64,000 bases of DNA from Thermoplasmatales archaeon I-plasma (GTDB lineage: Archaea; Thermoplasmatota; Thermoplasmata; Thermoplasmatales; GCA-001856825). The DNA is taken from assembly GCA_001856825.1 (NCBI GenBank), contig ATMD01000004.1, positions 490,568 to 554,567 on the forward strand, read 5' to 3'. Shown piece by piece: positions 15,481-23,735 of this stretch. The notes under the pieces were generated by a model, which made no database searches, was not told the DNA's origin, and saw only the letters and a list, made by a program, of their open reading frames with translations. Made by a program: the position numbers and the translations under genes. The first letter of the stretch is position 1, and each line of letters begins with the position of its first letter.

Positions 15481-16553
15481 ACGATTTGAAGTTCTCTTGA
15501 GGCTGACGTAATGATCTGGCACCCGCCCTTCGTAACGATGACATCGTCCTCTATCCTTACCCCTCCCTTTTTAGGTACATAGACTCCAGGCTCTACGGTC
15601 ACGACCATATTTTCCTTGAGGAAAAAATCGGATTGAGGACCCAAAGCCGGATGGTCATGGACATTGAGCCCTACCCCGTGTCCGAGACTGTGTATGAATT
15701 TCCCCTTAAACTTTGAAGAATCTATAACCTTTCTGGAAGCTGCGTCTACCGTTTTTCCGTTCTCCCCACTCCTGATCGCCTTAAAACCAGCATCCTGAGA
15801 ACTAAATACCACCTCATACATTTCCTGCATCTCCTTGTCAGGCTTTCCGAAGAAGTAAGTCCTTGTCATGTCTGAACAGTATCTCTGATATTTAGCTCCG
15901 AAGTCAACGAGTACCACATCACCCTTTTTCAACTTCCTGCTTCCTCCAGAAAAATGAGGTTCTGCAGCATCAGGTCCGAACGCCGCTATGGTGTCAAAGC
16001 TTGTAGAAGATGCCCCGTTCTTCATCATTTCGTAATTGACTTTTGCAGCGAGTTCCCCTTCAGTCATTCCTTCCTTCAGCATCCCCGGGATTTCATCCCC
16101 AACGACTGAAACTATTCTAGCTGCCTCCTTCAATTTTGTTATTTCCCTATCAGATTTCACCTGTCTGAGACTAGATATTGAATCACCCACGTCAATAAAT
16201 TCCTTGTCGGGAAGCTTTTCCTTCAAAGACAAGAAATCCGCATATGAGAGCCCGGAATAATTTATGCCAATGAATGTGGTGCTTTTAGTGACCTCCTTCA
16301 ACAGTTCGTCCTTCTGCTTCCCGGAGGAAAATACCTCCACGTCTAGGTCTTCAGATTTAGCAGTCTCGGCCTCTAGTTGACTCGTGATGACCTTAAGGTT
16401 CTTGCGCGTGAGGAAAACGTATGAACTTTCAAATAACCCCCTTGCAAGCTGGGTAAAATAGAAGAATGATGGGTCGTTCGAAGTCTCCCCTCCATTATAA
16501 ATGAGGACACCTTCGATGTTCTGGTTCAGGTCAAAAAGCTTTTCAACGTCCAT
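15477..16553 (-). CDS. pepQ: Xaa-Pro dipeptidase (M24 family)
   Basis: A 358-residue pita-bread metallopeptidase: an N-terminal creatinase-like domain (about 1-125) and a C-terminal catalytic domain. Metal ligands are visible: the two aspartates in VDFGAKYQRYCSDMTR, the histidine in HSLGHGVGLNVHD, and the glutamates in TVEPGVYV and GGVRIEDDV. It cleaves Xaa-Pro peptides in the cytosol, in keeping with the peptide-degrading machinery of this lineage. It is the upstream partner of priL (4 nt overlap). Confidence 0.93.
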   Translation of the reverse strand: MDVEKLFDLNQNIEGVLIYNGGETSNDPSFFYFTQLARGLFESSYVFLTRKNLKVITSQLEAETAKSEDLDVEVFSSGKQKDELLKEVTKSTTFIGINYSGLSYADFLSLKEKLPDKEFIDVGDSISSLRQVKSDREITKLKEAARIVSVVGDEIPGMLKEGMTEGELAAKVNYEMMKNGASSTSFDTIAAFGPDAAEPHFSGGSRKLKKGDVVLVDFGAKYQRYCSDMTRTYFFGKPDKEMQEMYEVVFSSQDAGFKAIRSGENGKTVDAASRKVIDSSKFKGKFIHSLGHGVGLNVHDHPALGPQSDFFLKENMVVTVEPGVYVPKKGGVRIEDDVIVTKGGCQIITSASRELQIV

Positions 16554-16611
16554 GGTTCATAAGTCCTTATAGATTAATCAAGCTTTCTCCGCCCTCCGTG
16601 CTATTAAAGGT

Positions 16612-17172
16612 TCACTCTTTGAAAGTAACGGCAAAGACCTCGCCCAGATCTGGGGATACCATATGCCCGACATTGTATTTTGAAAAGGAAAAAACTTCCT
16701 CTTTACCGGGAAGATACCATGGACTCGTTCTCACCGAGTCAATTGTAGTGAACGGGTCATACTTTATCTTAGCATAACTCATCCCGATAGCATCCCTACC
16801 GAGAAAAAGGGATGGTCGCTGGACATACGAGAGGTGGAGGAGGTAGATCAAGTGCTCCCTGAACTCCAGTAGCTTAGAGAATGAGTAGTTCTGGAACTTC
16901 CTCATCTCATCGTCATAAAGGACTATCTTTGAATGCCTTCTTTCAATTCTATTCAAGATGCCCTGGCTTTGGATTACGTTCTCTGCAAATTCGACTCCCA
17001 TTGGGAATATTAGAACGAGGAAATTGTTCATTGACTCTATCAGCTCATTTTCATCCTGACCCGACATCTCCGGAAGAAAACAAAGGTACATATCCTTGTC
17101 CGGGAAAGCACTGTAGGCGATAGGGTCCTTGAGCACTAATTCCCTTGCCCTTCGACCTACAGGCTTGAGCAT
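16612..17172 (-). CDS. Hypothetical protein
   Basis: A 186-residue protein I do not recognise. It has no membrane segment and no classical nucleotide or metal motif. Segments such as RIERRHSKIVLYDDEMRKF and EFREHLIYLLHLSYVQRPSLF suggest a mixed alpha/beta fold. It lies 32 bp after the HD hydrolase on the same strand and 58 bp before pepQ, so it may belong to the same transcript as the hydrolase. Confidence 0.6.
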   Translation of the reverse strand: MLKPVGRRARELVLKDPIAYSAFPDKDMYLCFLPEMSGQDENELIESMNNFLVLIFPMGVEFAENVIQSQGILNRIERRHSKIVLYDDEMRKFQNYSFSKLLEFREHLIYLLHLSYVQRPSLFLGRDAIGMSYAKIKYDPFTTIDSVRTSPWYLPGKEEVFSFSKYNVGHMVSPDLGEVFAVTFKE

Positions 17173-17204
17173 ACGTGTAAATGATGATATGCTATAATTC
17201 TTTG

Positions 17205-18308
17205 CTATAGATACTGAATCTTCCGTGTTTTCAGAGTGTCCTTGACCTTCAACTCCTCTTCCTTTTTGAATATTATAAGGCCCATGCCCTCAAGTTCTCT
17301 CTCCAGGAACTGCATTATTAAAGAAAAGTCTGTTATGGGCCTTATCCCTTCTTCTGTCAGTACTTTGAGCACTTCATTCTTGAACGGTGACTTGAAGTAC
17401 TGAGACGATACGAGATTCCCATCTAGTTCCTGCTTCAACTCATTGAACTCTCTTTCACTTTGCCTCACGATGAGCCCTTTTGGTATCTTCCTGTGCTTAA
17501 GCGAATCGTAGATTTTTAAATCCGTTTTCTTCAGCTCAGCCATGAAATCACAATCATTCCACTGTACGAACTCATCATAATCAGGATTCATAGAATATAG
17601 CGCATCGTTTGCCAGAGAAGATGCTATAAGGGCAGTCTTATGCCTGTAGACAGTTCTATACATCAGCATTCTTGCGACCATCAAACCCTCGACAGAAGGA
17701 AGCCCCTTCACCTCAACGCACAATTCATTTCTGTAGATAGAAAGGACCCTCATTATTCTCGGTATGTCCACCGCTCCGAGGGCAACGCCAGTGTAGTATG
17801 AGTCCCTGGCAAGATAATCTATCTGATCCACGTCACCATTCCCTGATATTATCCTGCTAAGTACCCCGGCCTCTCCCTTTAATATCTTCAATATCCGATT
17901 CTTATGGTCCCCTAGTGAATCGCTAAGTTCGTTCCTAGGAGTTTTTCCTTCTATTATGTCGACTGTGACCCCGAGATGTTCCTTTCCATAGATCTTCATC
18001 ATTGAGTCTTCTAGTGAATGCGAGAAAGGTGAGTGCCCTATGTCGTGAAGAAGCCCTGCAAGTGAGACGTCAACAACATCTTCTTCCTCTAGGCCCAATC
18101 TAGTTGAAACTTCCCTGGCCAGGTAGTAAGTCCCAAGGGAATGCTCAAATCTCGAGTGTGTGGCGCCGGGGAATACAAGGTACGTGAAACCCAGTTGTTT
18201 GACCATATTCATCCTCTGAAATTCATTCGTAGAAACTATCTTAGAGACCGTTTCATCCAAGTCGATTGAACCATATATAGAGTCGTGGATTGTTTTAATA
18301 TTGCGCAA
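17205..18308 (-). CDS. HD-superfamily phosphohydrolase
   Basis: A 367-residue protein with the full HD signature: THSRFEHSLGTYYLA near residue 50, LAGLLHDIGHSPFSHSLE near 83-100, and GDVDQIDYLARDSYYTG near 158-175. This arrangement is that of the SAMHD1/dGTPase-like archaeal HD proteins, which hydrolyse (d)NTPs or related nucleotides with a divalent metal. The exact substrate is unknown. Confidence 0.88.
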   Translation of the reverse strand: MRNIKTIHDSIYGSIDLDETVSKIVSTNEFQRMNMVKQLGFTYLVFPGATHSRFEHSLGTYYLAREVSTRLGLEEEDVVDVSLAGLLHDIGHSPFSHSLEDSMMKIYGKEHLGVTVDIIEGKTPRNELSDSLGDHKNRILKILKGEAGVLSRIISGNGDVDQIDYLARDSYYTGVALGAVDIPRIMRVLSIYRNELCVEVKGLPSVEGLMVARMLMYRTVYRHKTALIASSLANDALYSMNPDYDEFVQWNDCDFMAELKKTDLKIYDSLKHRKIPKGLIVRQSEREFNELKQELDGNLVSSQYFKSPFKNEVLKVLTEEGIRPITDFSLIMQFLERELEGMGLIIFKKEEELKVKDTLKTRKIQYL

Positions 18309-18352
18309 TTTTCCTCAATTTTAATTATTCTTTGATTATTAAGTTATTCGTG

Positions 18353-18508
18353 ATGCAGATATACCTATGGAACATCACTCCGATCACAGTAGATTGTTCA
18401 GCTGTTGAGTTATCCAAGAGAGATCCTGAATTTCAGATAAATTGGGCTTATCAAAATTTGAAGCACATTTGTACTTATCCTTTGGTGATAAGCTCAAATT
18501 TCTTATAA
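18353..18508 (+). CDS. Possible small ORF ending at the SRP RNA gene
   Basis: A 51-codon frame starting at ATG 18353 (MQIYLWNITPITVDC) and ending TAA 18506-18508, next to the 3' end of the oppositely transcribed SRP RNA. It has an AT-rich upstream sequence but no recognisable domain or ribosome-binding site. It may be chance or the remnant of a longer gene. Confidence 0.2.
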   Translation: MQIYLWNITPITVDCSAVELSKRDPEFQINWAYQNLKHICTYPLVISSNFL

Positions 18509-18509
18509 A

Positions 18510-18815
18510 GCCGGGCCACCGACATCAAAGGGCGATAGATAGATGCGGTGACCTTCTCTATTCTCCGCTCCGTGCCCCCATCGGCATCCGCGGTCCACGT
18601 AACCGTTGCTCCCTTCCGGTCCTGGCGGATTCCCGTGATAACGCATGCCCCTCTCCCCTCCGGGAAAGATGCATACAACCTGGATCTGATGGGACAGAGT
18701 TTCGCCGAACGTCAAAGGCTCGCACCTTCAAGGTTGCCTTCTATATCGGCTGTCGCCCCCGCGTATAGACGGTTTCGAGTAACAGGAGACGCCTACCCTC
18801 CCGGCCAGCCCGGCA
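18510..18815 (-). ncRNA. ffs: Signal recognition particle RNA (archaeal 7S RNA)
   Basis: The RNA is read on the minus strand, about 306 nt and far more GC-rich than its surroundings. The diagnostic domain IV (helix 8) sequence CCAGGACCGGAAGGGAGCA is present at about 18613-18631 on the minus strand. The 5' end GCCGGGC (18814-18808) pairs with GCCCGGC at the 3' end (about 18516-18510) to close helix 5. A TATA-like stretch (TTTATCTTAAAAAG) lies upstream at about 18828-18842. The ends are estimated from this pairing. SRP19, which binds this RNA, is encoded at 33.7 kb. Confidence 0.92.
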
Positions 18816-19333
18816 TGTTGCTTATCAACTTTTTAAGATAAACTTATCGTTCTGACATTTCTCTAGCCATTCTTTCCTTCATACATATCATTGATTTCAG
18901 GAATTCAATGGGAACTAATGGAGTCTTTCCATCTCCAATAGTACCAACCTGATTCCAGTGGCATATGGATTCAGTATCCCAGACCATTTGGCATTATCGA
19001 AAACCTGCAAATTGCCATGATTCCTATCCTTTCCTCCATAACATTCATTACGCAATAGTGGGATATTTATTTCTCAGTCTATTTGAAGCTTAGCTGTCTT
19101 ATCACTTCTCCCATGAAGAATGGTCCATTCTTCCTTACCCCCTCTTAGCTTACATTAATATCCATACCACTGGCTTGACCTTCACATCCTGAAGTTCCGG
19201 TGGAGCGCTCGAATCGACTGCCCATCCACTTTGCCCATTTATCAGTTAGTCAATTTGTACAAGTGCATCCCCTAAAACCCTGAGTTCAGGCACGATGATT
19301 CCTCATGAAGAGCGACATTGGTCACCCTTAATA
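18816..19333. other. About 500 bp without an intact gene
   Basis: Apart from the SRP RNA promoter, no frame longer than about 45 codons is convincing on either strand. On the minus strand, fragments such as WAVDSSAPPELQD and GDGKTPLVPIEFLKSM appear in different frames, separated by stops, which looks like a decayed gene rather than never-coding DNA. The original identity is not recognisable to me. Confidence 0.35.
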
Positions 19334-20053
19334 TCACTCCCTCCATCTGATAAATTTCCTCCCAAGGAGGGTCAGTATTACTGTTTCTATTAGGAGTATG
19401 AATATCATGGAAACCTGGAAAGGTTCCAATCCCACTATTCCCTGGATAAGAACTGCAGCCGGGGTTACCGGAGATATAGACAGGATGTAAATTACACCTT
19501 GCGGCAGGAAGGTATAGGGGTAGAAGGTAGGCGGGAGGACAGTCATTATTATAGAGAGTATTGCCGTTATCCCCCAGACATTTCTTATGTGCTTGAGCAG
19601 GCCTGCAATTATGAACGAGAGATTTGATATTGTAAGCGTTAGAAGCACCAAAACTGCTATAACCTGCAAAGCAGAAGATAGCATAAAAACCTTGAAATAC
19701 GCTCCTAGAACGGCATAAAGTGCAATGCCTGGAAGGGAGAATACTAGATAGCTCAAGGAAAGTGCAAACATGTAATCCTGAGATGTTATTCTTGTAGCAA
19801 CAAAGAGGTCCTGTATCCTTATCTGGATCCTGAAGAACGCTGCGTCCGCTGCTCCGTTTATGCTGTTGGCTGCAACTATTGCTATGGGTCCGCCTGCAAT
19901 TGCATAAGCTATTAGTGTTCCGTGTGTGAAAATCGTCACCATAAACAGAAGAGTGAGAGGAAGGGATAGGGAAGCGACAAGGTAAGACGGCCCCCTCAAT
20001 ATAATGTAGAATCCATAGTACCAGGCAAAATAGAGAATGAACTTAGGATTCAA
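19334..20053 (-). CDS. ABC-2 type transporter, permease subunit
   Basis: A 239-residue membrane protein with about six hydrophobic segments (for example LTLLFMVTIFTHGTLIAYAI near residues 32-51 and FALSLSYLVFSLPGIALYAV near 96-115). Length and topology fit ABC-2 permeases paired with a DrrA/NatA-type ATPase. The start overlaps the end of the upstream ATPase gene by 11 nt. The cargo (drug, lipid or ion) is not predictable. Confidence 0.85.
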   Translation of the reverse strand: MNPKFILYFAWYYGFYIILRGPSYLVASLSLPLTLLFMVTIFTHGTLIAYAIAGGPIAIVAANSINGAADAAFFRIQIRIQDLFVATRITSQDYMFALSLSYLVFSLPGIALYAVLGAYFKVFMLSSALQVIAVLVLLTLTISNLSFIIAGLLKHIRNVWGITAILSIIMTVLPPTFYPYTFLPQGVIYILSISPVTPAAVLIQGIVGLEPFQVSMIFILLIETVILTLLGRKFIRWRE

Positions 20054-20882
20054 GCAATACCCCCTTTGAGAGGAAGATGTCGTCCAAATTTATCCTCTTG
20101 ATATCGTACCCCTTTGCTATGAACTCGTCGACCCTTTCCTTTTCTATGTATTTTATTGCAACATTTGCAATCTTTATGTCGTATTCCTCTCCGTCCATCT
20201 TCTCTGCCCTCATCTTGCCACCGAATGAAGACAGAAGATTTCCTATAGCCCCATGAGTAATTATGTTCCCCTGATCTATCACCACTACCTCGTTGGAAAG
20301 CTCTTGCGCCTCCTCCATGTAGTGGGTCGTGAGTATGATCTTGGACGATAGCCGCTTTATTGCAGACCAGACTTCTATTCTTGAAAGCGGATCCAAGCCT
20401 GTTGTTGGCTCATCTAGAAATATTACTGGTGCTTTTGCAGCTAGTGCCATAGCCACGAAAACCTTCCTCTTCATCCCTCCAGAGAGTGTGTCTGATGGAG
20501 CATTTCTGTAGTCATACAGCTCAAGCTCATCCAAGGCCTGCTTAGATTCCTCTCTTGCCTGAGATGCGGTGAACCCCCTGGCCATAAGGTATAGCTGCAT
20601 CTGCTCAAGGGGTGAAAGTATTCCAATTAACTGTGATTCCTGCGGGATACTGCTGATTATCTCCCTGACCTTCTTTGTCTCTTTGAGGATGTCAAGTCCT
20701 TCTATCGTCGCTGTTCCTGTGGTTGGAAACAATTGTGTGGACAGTATCCTTATAAGAGTTGTTTTCCCGGCACCATTTCTTCCTATAACTGTGGTTACCC
20801 TTTCCCTAAGCGACGCAGTTATTCCCTTAAGTGCATAGGTACGTCTGTCATACCTCTTTGTAACTTCTTGAATTTCAATCAT
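20043..20882 (-). CDS. ABC transporter ATP-binding protein (DrrA/NatA type)
   Basis: A 279-residue ATPase with Walker A GRNGAGKTTL near residue 34, Q-loop IPQESQL, signature LSGGMKRK, Walker B VIFLDEPTTGLD and switch histidine LTTHYMEEA. The extended C-terminus ends FLSKGVLLES, as in exporter ATPases. It partners with the downstream permease. The gene directly follows the Lrp-type regulator, and the three form one minus-strand operon. Confidence 0.93.
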   Translation of the reverse strand: MIEIQEVTKRYDRRTYALKGITASLRERVTTVIGRNGAGKTTLIRILSTQLFPTTGTATIEGLDILKETKKVREIISSIPQESQLIGILSPLEQMQLYLMARGFTASQAREESKQALDELELYDYRNAPSDTLSGGMKRKVFVAMALAAKAPVIFLDEPTTGLDPLSRIEVWSAIKRLSSKIILTTHYMEEAQELSNEVVVIDQGNIITHGAIGNLLSSFGGKMRAEKMDGEEYDIKIANVAIKYIEKERVDEFIAKGYDIKRINLDDIFLSKGVLLES

Positions 20883-21347
20883 CTAGGCTCTCAATTTTAC
20901 AGATAATTCTTCCTTGAATATCCCCAAGCTCAGCGTTGTCCCCACTGCCCTAATTCCCCTTATCGCCCCTACCTTTTCGACTTCGAAGTCCTTCAGCTCG
21001 TTACTGTCTCTAACCTTGATCTTGAGCAGGAGGTCGCTATCTCCGGAAGTGTGATGAACATCCAGAACTTCGTCGAACCTTGAAAGCTCCTTCGCAATCC
21101 TGTCAAGCTCCTTTATGTCGCTTATTGAAATTGTTACAAATGCAGTCAGCTTATAATCAAGCTTGTCGTGGTCGATCAGCGGAACCATCTTCTTTATGAT
21201 TTCCCTGTCCTTCATTCTCTTGACCCTCTGAAATACCGTTGTAGGAGGGGACTTGACTTTCCTGGATATCTCGTTGTAACCTATTGTCGCATCCTCCCTA
21301 AGAACGTTAAGAATTCTTATGTCCAGAGAATCATACTCGCCTTTCAT
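20883..21347 (-). CDS. Lrp/AsnC family transcriptional regulator
   Basis: A 154-residue protein with an N-terminal winged HTH (LDIRILNVLREDATIGYNEISRKV and PTTVFQRVKRMKDREII) and a C-terminal RAM-type ligand domain (KLTAFVTISI and HHTSGDSDLLLKIKVRD). It heads the operon with the ABC exporter, with no gap to the ATPase gene, so it probably regulates the exporter and itself in response to a small molecule. Confidence 0.92.
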   Translation of the reverse strand: MKGEYDSLDIRILNVLREDATIGYNEISRKVKSPPTTVFQRVKRMKDREIIKKMVPLIDHDKLDYKLTAFVTISISDIKELDRIAKELSRFDEVLDVHHTSGDSDLLLKIKVRDSNELKDFEVEKVGAIRGIRAVGTTLSLGIFKEELSVKLRA

Positions 21348-21438
21348 TGTAGTCCATTTTCAAAAGGTATTTAGAAATTTTGTGTGCATCCCTAAATCGA
21401 ATGTTTATTAGGCACGGAATCTATCAGGCTTGACGATT

Positions 21439-22104
21439 ATGGGAGAGCTGTCTGCTTCTATACTTGCAGCTGATCTGCTGAACCTGGAAAGGGACATAGA
21501 ATTAGCCATTAAGTCTGGAGTCACATGGATTCATCTTGATATAATGGACGGTCACTTCGTCCCAAACCTAACTATGGGCATACCGTTTGGAGAAGCAATA
21601 AAGAAGAGGTTCAGTGTAAATGTGGAAAGTCACATGATGGTAGATAATCCAGACGTTCTTCTTGATCAGTATTGCTCCTTCTCCCAACTGGTTACGATCC
21701 ACTATGAGGCTCCTGTTCAGACATTCAGGGTTCTAAAGGAGATTGAAAATAGGGGTTCCATGCCCGGACTCGCAATAAATCCTAAGACCCAGCTCTCTAA
21801 TATAGAAGCACTACTGCCATATGTGAGATATGTACTGGTAATGACAGTTGAGCCAGGTTTCTCCGGGCAGGGAATGATAACGGAAGCTGCAGATAAGATA
21901 CCCCTTCTTGTAGATTACAGAAGGAGAGAAAATCTTGATTTCCTCATTGGAGTTGATGGAGGCATAAAGAGGGAAAACATATCAAGGATAGCAAAGATGG
22001 GACCAGACATAATAGTAAGTGCATCAGCCATATTCCGTGGGAATATCGAGGAAAACGTTAAATCCCTAAAAAGTTGTATGAAGGAGAACGAAAATGGACA
22101 CTGA
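21439..22104 (+). CDS. rpe: Ribulose-phosphate 3-epimerase
   Basis: About 221 residues of TIM-barrel fold. Family motifs are SASILAADLLNLERDI at the start, WIHLDIMDGHFVPNLTMG, ESHMMVDNPD, VTIHYEA, VMTVEPGFSGQ and GVDGGIKRENI, with the metal-binding histidines and aspartates in place. It interconverts ribulose-5-phosphate and xylulose-5-phosphate in the non-oxidative pentose phosphate pathway. ATG 21439 is chosen over the TTG at 21430. The 3' end overlaps the TPR gene by 11 nt. Confidence 0.93.
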   Translation: MGELSASILAADLLNLERDIELAIKSGVTWIHLDIMDGHFVPNLTMGIPFGEAIKKRFSVNVESHMMVDNPDVLLDQYCSFSQLVTIHYEAPVQTFRVLKEIENRGSMPGLAINPKTQLSNIEALLPYVRYVLVMTVEPGFSGQGMITEAADKIPLLVDYRRRENLDFLIGVDGGIKRENISRIAKMGPDIIVSASAIFRGNIEENVKSLKSCMKENENGH

Positions 22105-22825
22105 AATCGTCGAGAAGGCAAGGGAGCTTGAGGATAATGGAGACTTAAAGGGGTGCATAAAATATATTGATGAAAACATAGGCTCCATACAGGATGCCCT
22201 GTTTAAAACTGACATACTCAAAATTAAGTCAGAATGCTTTCTCTATCAAGAGACTCCGGATCCTGAAATGGCGAAAAAATCTGCAGAGGAAGCTCTGAAG
22301 ATTTCGACGGAAAAGAACGACACGAAGAGAATTGCGGAAACTAACCTTCTTCTATCCCAGATACTTGTGCTTGAAGACAACACTAAGGCGATAGAGTATG
22401 GGAGGAAGGCCCTTGAACTTTACCAGAAAATTAATGACAAGGGAGAATACATCTATTCTCTTATTTCCCTCGCAACCATACTGGAGGATTTCAAGGAGGC
22501 ATCTTCCCTTTTCGAGAAAGCTATTCAGGAAGCGGAAAGTTCCAATAATATTGACATGCTGGCACAGGCCTCAGTTAACTATGCCTATCTGCTCGTTGAA
22601 CAAAAAGGCGGTGATGAACCTCTCAAGGTCCTGGAAAGGGTCATAAAAAGGATAATAGGAGAGGCAGCGAAACTGAAGAGGAAGGAGGAGAGGATAAGAG
22701 CAGTCAATAACTATTCTGAAATATTTGATGCAGCATCCGATATAGCAATGGAGCTCGACCAGTATGACCTTGCTACAAAATACGCATCCTACCTGAACAA
22801 GGACCCGCAAGAATCCGCAAAATGA
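22094..22825 (+). CDS. TPR-repeat protein
   Basis: A 243-residue all-helical protein with tetratricopeptide-like units (AIEYGRKALELYQKINDKGE, EASSLFEKAIQEAESSNN). It has no catalytic motif, signal peptide or membrane segment, so it is probably a cytosolic scaffold. It overlaps rpe, with which it is probably co-transcribed, but a functional link is not evident. It converges with the DUF2240-like gene at its stop. Confidence 0.75.
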   Translation: MDTEIVEKARELEDNGDLKGCIKYIDENIGSIQDALFKTDILKIKSECFLYQETPDPEMAKKSAEEALKISTEKNDTKRIAETNLLLSQILVLEDNTKAIEYGRKALELYQKINDKGEYIYSLISLATILEDFKEASSLFEKAIQEAESSNNIDMLAQASVNYAYLLVEQKGGDEPLKVLERVIKRIIGEAAKLKRKEERIRAVNNYSEIFDAASDIAMELDQYDLATKYASYLNKDPQESAK

Positions 22826-23290
22826 TCAAGAAGCTACCAGAAATCTTTCGACATCCACCCGGTTCAGCCTTGCAACAACAAGTGCTGCCACCTTTGTGCT
22901 TAGGAATGGGTTTTTGTCCCTCATCTTATTGATTTCTGATATAACATCCCTCTTGCTTTTGCCTGTTTTTTCCGTGATGAGGGTAATCACCAAATCTGTG
23001 ACATCCTCCCCATCCTTTTGGTTAACTATTGCGTTGAAATCAGGTTTATAATCCAGGCTCAACTCTATTCCGTTGATTGAGCAGGTAATTGAATAGAGGT
23101 CCCCTGACTGCCTCAGGCATCTCATTTCCATGGCTATTCTTAAAAATTCCCTGACCTGATCAGGAGTAAGGAACCTCGTCTTTATTGAAAGAATTGTCAG
23201 AATTTCTGTTTCGGAAAACTCGTACTTCCCAGTAGTTTTCTTAAGGTATAGCAGGAGCTTCCTTATCTCTTCCACCATCGAAACCTCCAA
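22826..23290 (-). CDS. Conserved archaeal protein, probably DUF2240
   Basis: A 154-residue mostly helical protein. The opening half (LTILSIKTRFLTPDQVREFLRIAMEMRCLRQ) looks like a winged-helix unit and resembles the archaeal DUF2240 family from memory; function is unknown. The second half ends DKNPFLSTKVAALVVAR. A start at M5 (ATG 23278) is equally possible. It overlaps the upstream HisA-like gene by 50 nt if the first ATG is used. Confidence 0.6.
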   Translation of the reverse strand: MEVSMVEEIRKLLLYLKKTTGKYEFSETEILTILSIKTRFLTPDQVREFLRIAMEMRCLRQSGDLYSITCSINGIELSLDYKPDFNAIVNQKDGEDVTDLVITLITEKTGKSKRDVISEINKMRDKNPFLSTKVAALVVARLNRVDVERFLVAS

Positions 23291-23735
23291 TCGGAACGAT
23301 TATATTGCATGTACCACAATTTTGTCTGGTTGTATACAATGTTGCATTTCCATTGAACATCAATGAATCAGAGTACACTCTGCTTCCACCGTTTGAAAAG
23401 AAGAAATCAGCTATTTCCCTGTTGTCTCTTACATAAAGTATTAGTGAATCCGTATAGAACAGTGCTGCCCTCAGTTTATCCTTGTCGATAGATTCAGAAA
23501 TTGTGACCATGGTCGCCCCTCCTGTTATAGAATCGGCGACATCATCCACCCTAGAAATTTCAGCATCAAGGTACAGTTCATAGATTCCCGAAAGATCGTC
23601 GTACCTCCTGAAATTGAGCTCTCTCCCCTTCTTATAGTCTTCATCAATGAGCCACAGTGGTCCTGATTCATATTTCTCCAGGGCTCCCTCTTCCACTATC
23701 CTCCTCCTTCTCAGTGTGACTGAAGGGATTATCAT
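23241..23735 (-). CDS. HisA-like half-barrel protein
   Basis: A 164-residue protein beginning MIIPSVTLRRRRIV. Its order of elements (IIPxxxL start, PLWLIDEDYKKG, YELYLDAEISRVDDVADSI, GGATMVTISESI) is that of the first half of HisA/HisF-type TIM barrels, but it is too short for a full barrel (about 240 residues) and the phosphate-binding loops are not conserved. Divergent HisA-related archaeal proteins of unknown role exist. The end (GTCNIIVPIGGFDGG) carries a CxxC-like pair nearby (NCGTC). The role is not known. Confidence 0.5.
   Translation of the reverse strand: MIIPSVTLRRRRIVEEGALEKYESGPLWLIDEDYKKGRELNFRRYDDLSGIYELYLDAEISRVDDVADSITGGATMVTISESIDKDKLRAALFYTDSLILYVRDNREIADFFFSNGGSRVYSDSLMFNGNATLYTTRQNCGTCNIIVPIGGFDGGRDKEAPAIP

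Noticed and set aside
18442-18841. Several frames of 67-108 codons on both strands
   Set aside because: They are translations of the structured, GC-rich SRP RNA and its flanks; no protein family is visible and frames overlap on both strands.
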